DNA from: an uncultured SAR86 cluster bacterium
GTDB taxonomy: Bacteria; Pseudomonadota; Gammaproteobacteria; Magnimaribacterales; AG-339-G14
Length of the DNA: 59,325 nucleotides
Assembly (NCBI GenBank): GCA_902536295.1
Contig: CACAWS010000006.1
Coordinates: 1-59,325 of the forward strand
Direction of reading: 5' to 3'
Shown here piece after piece: positions 51,744 to 59,325 of the stretch; position 1 is the first letter of the stretch; the number at the start of each line of letters is the position of its first letter. The translations under genes were made by a program, and so were the position numbers. The notes under the pieces are model-generated. The model was not told the DNA's origin. It worked only from the letters and a program-made list of their open reading frames with translations, and ran no database searches.

Positions 51744-53094
51744 TATAAAAAAAATTCATTTTATAGGAGTTGGAGGAGCCGGAATGAGCGGTATTGCAGA
51801 GATATTGCTTAACATGAAATATAAAATATCTGGTTCTGATAGCTCACCTTCAAATATAACTAAAAGATTAGAAAAATTAGGATTAGATTTTTTTAATTCT
51901 CATAGTGAAAAAAATTTGAAAGATGTTGATTTGGTGGTATTTTCTTCTGCCATCAAAGAAAATAACCCTGAACTTCTAGAGGCAATAAGAAAGAATATAA
52001 AAGTTATTCAAAGAGCAGAGATGTTAGCTTTTTTATCCGAACTTAAAAAAAGCATTATTTTTTCTGGAAGTCATGGAAAAACTACAACAACATGTATAAC
52101 TGCACATATTTTCAATGAAAATCATCTTGATCCTACTTATATAATTGGAGGGAAAGTTAGCTCATTTGAGTCAAATGCTAAATTAGGAAATGGCAAACAT
52201 ATTCTTGCAGAGGCAGATGAAAGTGATAGAAGTTTTTTATTATTTAATCCAGACAAGGCTGTGGTAACCAGTATAGATAATGATCATTTAGAATCCTATA
52301 GGAATTCTTTTCAAAATTTAGTATCTGCTTTTATTGAATTTATAAAAAAAGTTAAAAATAAGACTTTTGTTCACGATCATGTAATTTCTTTACTGCCTGA
52401 TTTTGAAATTAAAAATAATATTTTTTCTTACGGGTTCGAAGAAAAATCTGACTATCAGATCTTAAATTATTCTCAAAATGATACAGGCTCTTCATTTGAA
52501 TTAAAGAATAAAATTGAAAACATAACTTTTCAATTCAATGTGAAAATGTTTGGAAAACATAATATTCTAAATGCTGTTGCTGCTATTATTTTATCTTTTG
52601 ACGAAGGCATTGAATATCAAGACATTCAAAAATCTTTGAATAGTTTCCCTCAAGTAGAAAGAAGATTTGAAATTATTAATAAAAACGTTTTTTCAAAAAG
52701 AATAATTTTAATAGATGATTACGGTCATCATCCAACAGAATTAATTAATACAATAAAAACCATAAAAGAAGTTTGGCCTAAAAAAGAAATAGTTATGGCA
52801 TTTCAACCTCATAGATATTCAAGAACAAAAGCACTTTTTAATGAATTTGTAGAAGTTTTGTCTAAAGTAGATAACTTAATTCTTCTAGAAATTTATCCTG
52901 CAAGTGAGATGCCTATAGAAAAATATTCTTCAGAAGATTTATTTAAAGAGGTAAATAAATCAAATAAAAATATAACTTTAGTAAATGGAATAGATGAAGC
53001 TTTTTTTGAGTTTAATAAATTTAAAGATGAAAAATATATTTTTCTAACTCAAGGTGCCGGAAATACGTCACTTTTAGCCTCTAAATTTAAATAA
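51727..53094 (+). CDS. murC: UDP-N-acetylmuramate:L-alanine ligase MurC
   Basis: MurC adds the first amino acid, L-Ala, to UDP-MurNAc. The 455 residues begin IKKIHFIGVGGAGMSGIAEILL, with SGSDSSPSNITKRLEKLG, the ATP loop FSGSHGKTTTT (about 113-123), EADESDRSFL, SIDNDHLESY and a C-terminal domain with DDYGHHPTELINTI and AFQPHRYSRTKAL. murB, often next in gammaproteobacteria other than E. coli, is absent, and ddl follows after 4 bases. Confidence 0.97.
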   Translation: MLGINNIKKIHFIGVGGAGMSGIAEILLNMKYKISGSDSSPSNITKRLEKLGLDFFNSHSEKNLKDVDLVVFSSAIKENNPELLEAIRKNIKVIQRAEMLAFLSELKKSIIFSGSHGKTTTTCITAHIFNENHLDPTYIIGGKVSSFESNAKLGNGKHILAEADESDRSFLLFNPDKAVVTSIDNDHLESYRNSFQNLVSAFIEFIKKVKNKTFVHDHVISLLPDFEIKNNIFSYGFEEKSDYQILNYSQNDTGSSFELKNKIENITFQFNVKMFGKHNILNAVAAIILSFDEGIEYQDIQKSLNSFPQVERRFEIINKNVFSKRIILIDDYGHHPTELINTIKTIKEVWPKKEIVMAFQPHRYSRTKALFNEFVEVLSKVDNLILLEIYPASEMPIEKYSSEDLFKEVNKSNKNITLVNGIDEAFFEFNKFKDEKYIFLTQGAGNTSLLASKFK

Positions 53095-53098
53095 AAAA

Positions 53099-54010
53099 AT
53101 GAAAATTTTAAAAAAAATAAATTTTGGAGTGTTAGGAGGCGGCTATTCAAATGAGAGAGATATTTCTTTAAAAAGTGCAGCGGCTGTTAATGAGGTGCTC
53201 TTAAAGCTGGGATACAGTTCTTCTATCCTTGATATAGATAATAAACAAAAACTTTTTTTAGAAGATACTTATAGAGGATTCGATTTTATATTTATCTTAA
53301 TTCATGGATTAGGCGGGGAAGATGGAGAATTACAAAATTTTTTTGATGAAAGAAACATTAATTATTCTGGAAGTGGTCCAGAAACTTGTAGAAAAACATT
53401 TAATAAAAGCCATGCGAAATCTTATCTTCCGAAAAATATAATTACTCCTAAACAATTTACATGGAACTTCGATAAAGAAATAATTGAAAATAATGATAAT
53501 AAAGTTAAAAAAATTGTTGTAAAGCCAGTTAATGAGGGATCAAGTCTTGGTATTTCTATCGTCGAAAATGAACCAAAGTTCATTAAAGCTGCTGTAGAAG
53601 AAACTTTGAAATTTGGTGAATTTATGTTGGAAGAATATATTTCAGGAAAAGAAATTACTGTTGCTCAAGTTGGAAATGAGATTTATCCTGCTGTTGAAAT
53701 TAATCCGGGAGATAATTTTTACGATTTTAATGCAAAATACTATTCTACAAATACTAGCTACTCGGAGGCTATTTATTCTCAATCAAGGCAAAACGAATTG
53801 AATGAATATATTTTTTCTTTAAATAAGGAATTTGGATGCAAAGGTTGGTCAAGGACTGATCTTATCGATGATGGAGAAAATTTTTATTTTCTTGAAATTA
53901 ATACTGTGCCAGGTATGACTAGTACCAGTTTAGTGCCAAAAGCAGCTAATTATGCTGGTATAGAATTTGACCAATTAGTTCTTAAAATTATTTCTTGCTC
54001 CCTTGATTAG
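53099..54010 (+). CDS. ddl: D-alanine:D-alanine ligase
   Basis: Ddl makes the D-Ala-D-Ala dipeptide used by MurF. The 303-residue ATP-grasp enzyme shows GVLGGGYSNERDISL at the start, HGLGGEDGELQNFF, the serine loop KPVNEGSSLGISIV, and the C-terminal EINTVPGMTSTSLVPKAA with the metal-binding Glu and Asn. It is the last dcw gene here. ftsQ, ftsA and ftsZ normally follow ddl in gammaproteobacteria, but the next gene is rpsF after 76 bases. Confidence 0.96.
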   Translation: MKILKKINFGVLGGGYSNERDISLKSAAAVNEVLLKLGYSSSILDIDNKQKLFLEDTYRGFDFIFILIHGLGGEDGELQNFFDERNINYSGSGPETCRKTFNKSHAKSYLPKNIITPKQFTWNFDKEIIENNDNKVKKIVVKPVNEGSSLGISIVENEPKFIKAAVEETLKFGEFMLEEYISGKEITVAQVGNEIYPAVEINPGDNFYDFNAKYYSTNTSYSEAIYSQSRQNELNEYIFSLNKEFGCKGWSRTDLIDDGENFYFLEINTVPGMTSTSLVPKAANYAGIEFDQLVLKIISCSLD

Positions 54011-54043
54011 ATTGAAAGGTATATGTACACTTGCGCTGTTTTC

Positions 54044-54065
54044 TTGAGACTTCTATAAGACTCAA
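54044..54065 (+). promoter_or_regulatory. Hairpin in the rpsF leader
   Basis: TTGAGACTT (54044-54052) pairs with AAGACTCAA (54057-54065) apart from one A/A mismatch, leaving the loop CTAT. It ends 6 bases before the rpsF Shine-Dalgarno AAGGAG (54072-54077). S6 and S18 are known to repress their operon through a leader stem-loop, but the CCG element of the described motif is not obvious here, so the identity is tentative. Confidence 0.4.
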
Positions 54066-54086
54066 ACCCATAAGGAGACTGAAAAA

Positions 54087-54533
54087 ATGAATCATTACGA
54101 GATAGTTTTTGTGGTTGACCCACAGTTAGATAAAGAAGCAAAGTTATTTAATAAATGCTTAAGCACAGTCAAAGCTCTCAAAGGAATTACTCACCGATCT
54201 GAAGACATAGGAATTAGACACTTAGCTTACTCTATAAATGATAAAAATTCAGGTCACTATTTTCTTTTAAATATTGAATGCAACCCAGAAAGTCTTAAAG
54301 AAATTGAATCATTGTTTAAATTTAATGAATCAATAATGAGGTCTTCGATAGTTAAAAAGAAAAGAGCTGAAACAGATCCATCACCTTTGTTGACACAGTC
54401 ACAGAATATGCAAAAAAACAACTCTGTAATTGATCAAGCTGATGAAGTAATAAAAAATAATGAAACTAGTGAGAATTCTAAGGAAGAAGCTTTATCTGCC
54501 TCTGAATCAGAATCTTCTACATCAGATAAATAA
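54087..54533 (+). CDS. rpsF: 30S ribosomal protein S6
   Basis: S6 pairs with S18 on the 30S platform. The 148 residues begin MNHYEIVFVVDPQ, with the IGIRHLAYSINDKNSGHYFLLN core (about 47-68), followed by an extended acidic and Ser-rich C-terminal tail (about 110-148), the region modified by RimK in E. coli. A clear AAGGAG lies 9 bases before the ATG. It heads rpsF-rpsR-rplI; priB, which lies between rpsF and rpsR in E. coli, is missing. Confidence 0.95.
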   Translation: MNHYEIVFVVDPQLDKEAKLFNKCLSTVKALKGITHRSEDIGIRHLAYSINDKNSGHYFLLNIECNPESLKEIESLFKFNESIMRSSIVKKKRAETDPSPLLTQSQNMQKNNSVIDQADEVIKNNETSENSKEEALSASESESSTSDK

Positions 54534-54550
54534 TTAACTTTTACTAAATC

Positions 54551-54814
54551 ATGAGAAAAAAATCAGAAAGAAGGTCTCAAAATCAAGAAACTATTACTAA
54601 TTTAAAAAAGACTTGTCAGTTCACAGCTGCCAATGTTGAGGAAATCGATTATAAAGATGTTGAACTTTTATCAAAGTTTATTAATGAAATGGGTAAGATC
54701 TCTCCAGCTAGAATGACTGGAACAAGTGCAAAATATCAAAGGCAATTAACTAAAGCCATAAAAAGAGCAAGACAGTTGGCGCTTTTACCTTATACAGATG
54801 CTCATAAAAATTAA
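54551..54814 (+). CDS. rpsR: 30S ribosomal protein S18
   Basis: S18 binds S6 and 16S rRNA on the platform. The 87-residue product includes the conserved [26 protein letters not shown] (positions about 33-58) and the basic [22 protein letters not shown]. The N terminus is longer than in E. coli S18 (75 residues) by about 10 Arg/Lys/Gln-rich residues, although the ATG is the only sensible start. rplI follows after 3 bases. Confidence 0.95.
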   Translation: MRKKSERRSQNQETITNLKKTCQFTAANVEEIDYKDVELLSKFINEMGKISPARMTGTSAKYQRQLTKAIKRARQLALLPYTDAHKN

Positions 54815-54817
54815 ATT

Positions 54818-55267
54818 ATGAAAGTTATTTTAAAAGAATCTATCACCGGTCTTGGCTCCCCTGGAGATCTTGTTAATGTTAAATCTGGGTACGGAAGAAA
54901 TTTTCTTATGCCTTCTGGCAAGGCAATTCCTGCCACCGAGGCAAATTTAAAAATTTATGAAGCCGAGAAAGCTCAGATTGCAGAGTTAGAAAACAAAAAA
55001 ATTGCTGAAGCCAAAGATCTAGATACCAAATTATCTGGATTTACTCTTGAAATTAAGGTTGCAGTTACTGAGGAAGAAGTAATGTATGGATCTATTGGGA
55101 CAAAAGAAATAACTGAGTCCTTAGGTGCAAATGGTTTTGAAATAAATAGGCAATCTGTAAGACTTCCTGAAGGTGTTTTAAAAGATCTCGGAAACTTTGA
55201 ATTGGATATAGAACTTCATCCCGAGGTTATAACTAAAATAAATGTTATTCTGAAACCCGAAAAATAA
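54818..55267 (+). CDS. rplI: 50S ribosomal protein L9
   Basis: L9 binds domain V of 23S rRNA near the L1 stalk and influences reading-frame maintenance. The 149 residues (same as E. coli) start MKVILKESITGLGSPGDLVNVKSGYGRNFL, here noted as positions 1-30, with the long connecting helix (about 41-75) and a C-terminal domain containing YGSIGTKEI. It lies between rpsR and dnaB, the common order in proteobacteria. Confidence 0.96.
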   Translation: MKVILKESITGLGSPGDLVNVKSGYGRNFLMPSGKAIPATEANLKIYEAEKAQIAELENKKIAEAKDLDTKLSGFTLEIKVAVTEEEVMYGSIGTKEITESLGANGFEINRQSVRLPEGVLKDLGNFELDIELHPEVITKINVILKPEK

Positions 55268-55316
55268 ATTCAAATTTGTCTTAAATGGTTTGAGATGGGA
55301 GAATATCAAATTATTC

Positions 55317-56696
55317 ATGAGAAAAGAATTTGACCAACCTGCATCTATAGAAGCCGAAAAAGCTATCCTGGGAGGGTTGTTATTAAAACCTGACTTATGG
55401 GATACGGTTTCAGTTTCGGTTGTTGAAGACGACTTTCTTCTATTAGAACATCAGCTTATTTATCGTGCAATCAGACGTCTAAGAGATCATGGAAATGAAA
55501 TTGATACTGTTACTTTAATCGAATCTTTGACAAGCGACCCAGATATTTCGTCTATTACTAATTTCAATCAAAATGAATACATTCGTCAATTAGCAAAAGA
55601 TACACCTGGTACAGCGAATTTCGAAAACTATACAGATATTGTTAAACAGACATCGAATCTTAGAAAACTTATTTCCGCAGCTTCTGACATTTCAAATATT
55701 GCTAAGGAAGCAGATACTTTTGAAATAGAGGATACTTTTAGTCAGGCTGAAAATAAATTAATTAATTTAAGAGATTCTATAGATAGAAAAAAAGGCCCCA
55801 CTTTGGCAAAGGATTTAATTAAACCTGTTTATGAAAATATTGAAGAAAATATAAATTCAAAAACCCCTTTAATAGGCCATTCAACAGGATTTAGAGATTT
55901 AGATAAGCTAACTCTTGGATTACAAAATGGAGATTTAATATTAGTTGCAGGAAGGCCGAGTATGGGGAAAACCGCTTTCGGATTGAGCATCGCTGCAAGT
56001 CTTATAGAAAATAATGTCCCTGCAGTTTTTTATAGTTTAGAGATGTCGTCAAGGTCTGTTATGTACAGGCTAATTTCGATTTTATCTAAAGTTGAATTAA
56101 AGAAAATCTTCCAAGCAAAAGAACTTACAGATATTGATTTTGAAAAAATTGGAAAAGCGGTTGAGCTTTTAGAAAAAAGTAATTTTTTTATTGATGACAC
56201 CTCTGCATTAAGTCCATCTGAAATTCTTTCAAGATCAAGAAAATTAAAAAGAGAGTTTCCAGAATTAGGATTGGTAGTTTTAGATTATTTACAGTTAATG
56301 AGAGCAGATAATTCTAATCCAAGCAGAGTTAATGAAATGAGTGAAATTTCGAGAGCTACTAAAGCTCTAGCAAAAGAGTTAGACGTTCCTGTAATTGCTT
56401 TGTCCCAATTGAATAGAGCTTCAGAGACTAGAACCAATAAAGAGCCAATAATGGCTGATTTAAGAGATTCAGGAGCTTTGGAACAAGATGCAGATCTAGT
56501 AATCTTTCCTTTTAGACCAGAGTTCCATGAGCCTACGCCTGAAAATAAGGGGATTGCTAAAGTAATTGTTGCAAAACATAGGAACGGAGAAACAGGAAAC
56601 GTCTTACTTCATTGGGCTGCAAGATATACTTCTTTTGAAGATCTAGCTTTGAATGATCCAGCCTACGATAATTTTTCATTTAATAATCAAAATTGA
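55317..56696 (+). CDS. dnaB: Replicative DNA helicase DnaB
   Basis: DnaB is the hexameric 5'-3' helicase of the replication fork. The 459 residues have the N-terminal dimerisation domain (about 10-110, with SIEAEKAILGGLLL) and the RecA-like C-terminal domain with Walker A GRPSMGKTAF (about 211-220), FYSLEMSSRSVMYRL, Walker B LVVLDYLQLM and DLRDSGALEQDADLV. ATG 55317 is preferred over TTG 55290, which would add nine atypical residues. The gene overlaps alr by TTGA. Confidence 0.97.
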   Translation: MRKEFDQPASIEAEKAILGGLLLKPDLWDTVSVSVVEDDFLLLEHQLIYRAIRRLRDHGNEIDTVTLIESLTSDPDISSITNFNQNEYIRQLAKDTPGTANFENYTDIVKQTSNLRKLISAASDISNIAKEADTFEIEDTFSQAENKLINLRDSIDRKKGPTLAKDLIKPVYENIEENINSKTPLIGHSTGFRDLDKLTLGLQNGDLILVAGRPSMGKTAFGLSIAASLIENNVPAVFYSLEMSSRSVMYRLISILSKVELKKIFQAKELTDIDFEKIGKAVELLEKSNFFIDDTSALSPSEILSRSRKLKREFPELGLVVLDYLQLMRADNSNPSRVNEMSEISRATKALAKELDVPVIALSQLNRASETRTNKEPIMADLRDSGALEQDADLVIFPFRPEFHEPTPENKGIAKVIVAKHRNGETGNVLLHWAARYTSFEDLALNDPAYDNFSFNNQN

Positions 56697-57787
56697 GTAG
56701 ACCTACAGTCGCCGAGATAAATCTCTTAGCGTTAAGAAATAACGTGAAGAAATTAAAAAGCATTTCAAATTCAAAAGTTTACCCAGTAGTAAAAGCAAAT
56801 GCCTATGGCCATGGTTTAAAACAAGTAATTAAAACAATAAATAATTTAGTGTCGGGATTTTGTGTAGCTACTTTTGAAGAAGCGCTGGAACTAAAAAAGT
56901 TAACGAGTAAAAGTATCGTATGTATGGAGGGGCCTTATAGTTATAAAGAATTAAATATTTTCGAAAAACACAATATTGATTATGTAATTCATTCTTCACA
57001 TCAAATAGCATTTCTTAGCAGAATTAATAGGTCGTTTTTTTCTAAAAAAAATAAAATTTGGATTAAATTTGATACTGGAATGAATAGATTAGGATTTAAA
57101 GATACTGAAATAACAAATGCCTTTTTAAAAATTCTTGAGTTTAAAAAAAATTTAGTATTAATGAGTCACTTTTCTTCTGCAGCTTCAACTAAATCTTCAA
57201 TAAAACAGTCAAAAAACCAAATTAAAATTTTTAAAAAATATGAAAGGAAATTTAAAAAGATTAAACCAAATATTTTATTAAGTTTATGTAACTCTGGAGG
57301 TTTATTTTTTTATAAAGAGTCTCATAAAGATATATCACGACCAGGAATAAGTATTTACGGAAGTCAAGAAGGCATAAAACAAAATTTATTAGATTTAGAA
57401 CAAGTCATGACTTTGAAATCAAAATTTATAAGTATAAAAAATGTCTTAAAAGGGTCTAGAGTCGGATATGATGGCACTTGGAAGGCAAGATCTGACTCAA
57501 TAATCGGAATTTTACCAATAGGATATGCTGACGGATACTTAACAGGTATGAGTAATAAGGCATATGTATTAGTAGATAACCAAAAAGCTCCTATTGTAGG
57601 AAGGGTTTCAATGGATTTAACCGCTGTGGATTTAACAAAATTAAAAAAAGTTAATTATGATTCTAATGTTGTTTTATGGGGTCCCAAATTAAAAATTGAT
57701 AAGGTAGCAAAGTTATGTGGAACCATACCATATGAGCTGATGACATCAGTTTCTAATAGAGTCAGAAAAAAATTCGTAGAAAAATAA
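56693..57787 (+). CDS. alr: Alanine racemase, TTG start
   Basis: Alr is the PLP enzyme that makes D-Ala for Ddl and thus for peptidoglycan. The 364 residues have PLP Lys34 in VVKANAYGHG, the substrate/PLP segment IKFDTGMNRLGF, a catalytic Tyr near 259 in VGYDGTWKA, GYADGYLTG and GRVSMDLTAVDL. The TTG start overlaps the dnaB stop, and beginning there gives the normal N terminus. The dnaB-alr order is the same as in E. coli. Confidence 0.96.
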   Translation: MSRPTVAEINLLALRNNVKKLKSISNSKVYPVVKANAYGHGLKQVIKTINNLVSGFCVATFEEALELKKLTSKSIVCMEGPYSYKELNIFEKHNIDYVIHSSHQIAFLSRINRSFFSKKNKIWIKFDTGMNRLGFKDTEITNAFLKILEFKKNLVLMSHFSSAASTKSSIKQSKNQIKIFKKYERKFKKIKPNILLSLCNSGGLFFYKESHKDISRPGISIYGSQEGIKQNLLDLEQVMTLKSKFISIKNVLKGSRVGYDGTWKARSDSIIGILPIGYADGYLTGMSNKAYVLVDNQKAPIVGRVSMDLTAVDLTKLKKVNYDSNVVLWGPKLKIDKVAKLCGTIPYELMTSVSNRVRKKFVEK

Positions 57788-57856
57788 GGTTATTTAAAAA
57801 AATTATAAAGAATATAAATATTTACAAAAAATCCTTATTTAGATGATAATTAGAGG

Positions 57857-58945
57857 ATGAAAATTGATTATTTAAAAGAGACTCCTAGAAAACTAAAAGA
57901 ATTTCCAGTCGAAAACGATCTTAATCTTTCTGAACAAGAAGTTCATGATGTTGCTGAAATTTTTCAAACTCCTTTAACAGGAGCATATAACTGGGATTAC
58001 TCTGTACAAGATAATAGAATAAAAAAACTCTATGAATTAGGTAAGGAACTGAATTGGAATGTAGAAAAAGATATTGATTGGAATAGACCATTACCAGAAA
58101 AATTGGAGACACCTCCCGAAATTTTCTGGGATCAATATGAACCTTATCAAAAACTATCTAACGAAAAAAAATTTGAATTTTTAAGACATAGGGGAGCTTG
58201 GTCATTAAGTCAATTTCTCCATGGTGAACAAGGAGCATTATTAGTTGCTTCGCAACTGGTATCTTGTGCTCCAACATTTAATGCTAAATTATATGCAGCT
58301 TCACAAACTTTTGATGAAGCTAGGCACGTAGAAGCTTTCAACAAATACTTACAAACTAGACAAGGATTAATGTACCCAGTTGGTCATGGCTTAAAATCTC
58401 TTTTAGACAAAATTTTAACTGACCCAAGATGGGACTTAAAATTTATAGGTATGCAAATAATTATTGAAGGACTAGCCCTTGCTGCTTTTAATCTAGCGAA
58501 ACAAACTTCAAATGATCCAGTATTTAGAGATATGCTTTATTTAATTATTAGAGACGAAGCTAGACATGTAACTTTTGGTGTTAATTACCTTGAAGAATAT
58601 TTAAAGAATTTATCTCAAGATGAATTAGAAGAAAGAGCGCTTTTTGCCTATGAAGCTTGTGTTGTTATGCGCGGCAGACTGCTCTCAGCAGAAGTATATG
58701 AAAAATTTGGTTGGGATGTCGAAGATGCGCTTGAATTTCAATCTAAAACAGACGTTACTAATAATTTTCAACATTTGCTTTTTACCCGTGTAGTTCCTAA
58801 CCTTTCCAGGATAGGTTTGATTACTGAAAAAGTAAGACCTCTTTATGAAGAGCTTGGAGTTTTAGAGTACGAAAGTTGGCCAACTGATGGAGATATTGAT
58901 TGGGTCTCATTAAAACAACCTTTAGATTTATCTGAATCTGCTTAA
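57857..58945 (+). CDS. Ferritin-like diiron protein of unknown substrate
   Basis: The 362-residue product is a soluble four-helix-bundle diiron protein. All six expected metal ligands are present: Glu124, Glu154 and His157 (DEARH) in the first half, Glu204, Glu234 and His237 (again DEARH) in the second. This layout resembles ribonucleotide reductase R2-like and AurF-type oxygenases, but I recognise no substrate-specific motif. No obvious NrdA partner or radical-Tyr context is adjacent. It stands alone between alr and pyrG, with a 69-base AT-rich gap upstream. The function is most likely an oxidation. Confidence 0.75.
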   Translation: MKIDYLKETPRKLKEFPVENDLNLSEQEVHDVAEIFQTPLTGAYNWDYSVQDNRIKKLYELGKELNWNVEKDIDWNRPLPEKLETPPEIFWDQYEPYQKLSNEKKFEFLRHRGAWSLSQFLHGEQGALLVASQLVSCAPTFNAKLYAASQTFDEARHVEAFNKYLQTRQGLMYPVGHGLKSLLDKILTDPRWDLKFIGMQIIIEGLALAAFNLAKQTSNDPVFRDMLYLIIRDEARHVTFGVNYLEEYLKNLSQDELEERALFAYEACVVMRGRLLSAEVYEKFGWDVEDALEFQSKTDVTNNFQHLLFTRVVPNLSRIGLITEKVRPLYEELGVLEYESWPTDGDIDWVSLKQPLDLSESA

Positions 58946-58962
58946 TAGATTTAATTGAAGCA

Positions 58963-58980
58963 TTAGCAATTATTTGCTAA
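58963..58980. repeat. Short perfect inverted repeat between the diiron gene and pyrG
   Basis: TTAGCAA (58963-58969) and TTGCTAA (58974-58980) flank the loop TTAT. It lies 17 bases after the diiron stop and 27 bases before the pyrG start. With no T run it is a poor terminator on its own, so an operator or a weak RNA hairpin is equally possible. Confidence 0.4.
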
Positions 58981-58998
58981 CCTGATATTCCATCTTGA

Positions 58999-59325
<327 letters not shown>

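Noticed and set aside
54011-54086. A very short or degenerate ftsQ between ddl and rpsF
   Set aside because: Only 76 bases are present, containing a hairpin and the rpsF ribosome binding site; no membrane-helix or POTRA coding sequence fits.

Overview
The window is chromosomal DNA of a streamlined, AT-rich gammaproteobacterium, probably a marine heterotroph of the SAR86 type. That lineage call is inference from base composition, the very short or negative intergenic spacing, many TTG starts, few Shine-Dalgarno sequences and gammaproteobacterial gene order. Nearly every base is coding. I see no mobile element, prophage, CRISPR array or restriction system, and no gene-free stretch above 300 bases apart from the one holding the RNase P RNA gene.

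Layout: (1) 1-8874, plus strand: 3' end of tpiA, secG, tRNA-Leu(GAG), initiator tRNA, then rimP-nusA-infB-rbfA-truB-rpsO-pnp, the classical transcription/translation operon. (2) 8881-13714, minus strand: lolB-ispE-tRNA-Gln-prs-rplY-pth-ychF-tRNA-Met. (3) 13744-18546, plus: prfA-prmC-moeB-like, then an acyl-CoA ligase and a MaoC-type hydratase. (4) 18536-21694, minus: gatCAB. (5) 21770-24168, plus: mreBCD. (6) 24165-27963, minus: kdsD-lptC-lptB-rpoN fragment-mgtE. (7) 28021-31805, plus: mlaC-murA-hisG-hisD. (8) 31795-32544, minus: a DegS/AlgW-like protease. (9) 32608-36575, plus: rplM-rpsI-petABC-sspA. (10) 36572-37720, minus: lpoA. (11) 37719-59325, plus: rsmI, rnpB, the dcw division/cell-wall cluster (mraZ to ddl), rpsF-rpsR-rplI-dnaB-alr, a diiron protein and the start of pyrG.

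Together the genes cover core functions: ribosome and tRNA metabolism, translation initiation and release, peptidoglycan precursor synthesis from UDP-GlcNAc (murA) through lipid II (murG), rod shape (mreBCD), divisome, LPS transport, outer-membrane lipoprotein sorting and the cytochrome bc1 complex. Local gene order closely follows E. coli and Pseudomonas, so departures stand out as deletions or moves.

The most notable departures are these. A 74-codon stand-alone remnant of sigma-54 carries only the RpoN-box DNA-binding domain and sits exactly where full rpoN belongs, behind lptB. The yrb/lpt/rpoN/ptsN neighbourhood has collapsed, leaving mlaC, kdsD, lptC, lptB and mgtE. In the dcw cluster ftsA-ftsZ lie between ftsL and ftsI, and ftsQ and murB are absent from their usual places. 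The end of ispE is written into the 5' end of tRNA-Gln. rsmI appears to use an ATT start codon head-to-head with lpoA. The initiator tRNA has a U1/U72 mismatch. A phased array of decamers fits a MraZ operator, and the DegS/AlgW-like protease lacks a PDZ domain. No wholly new multi-gene system is evident; the novelty is in reduced and rearranged versions of known ones.
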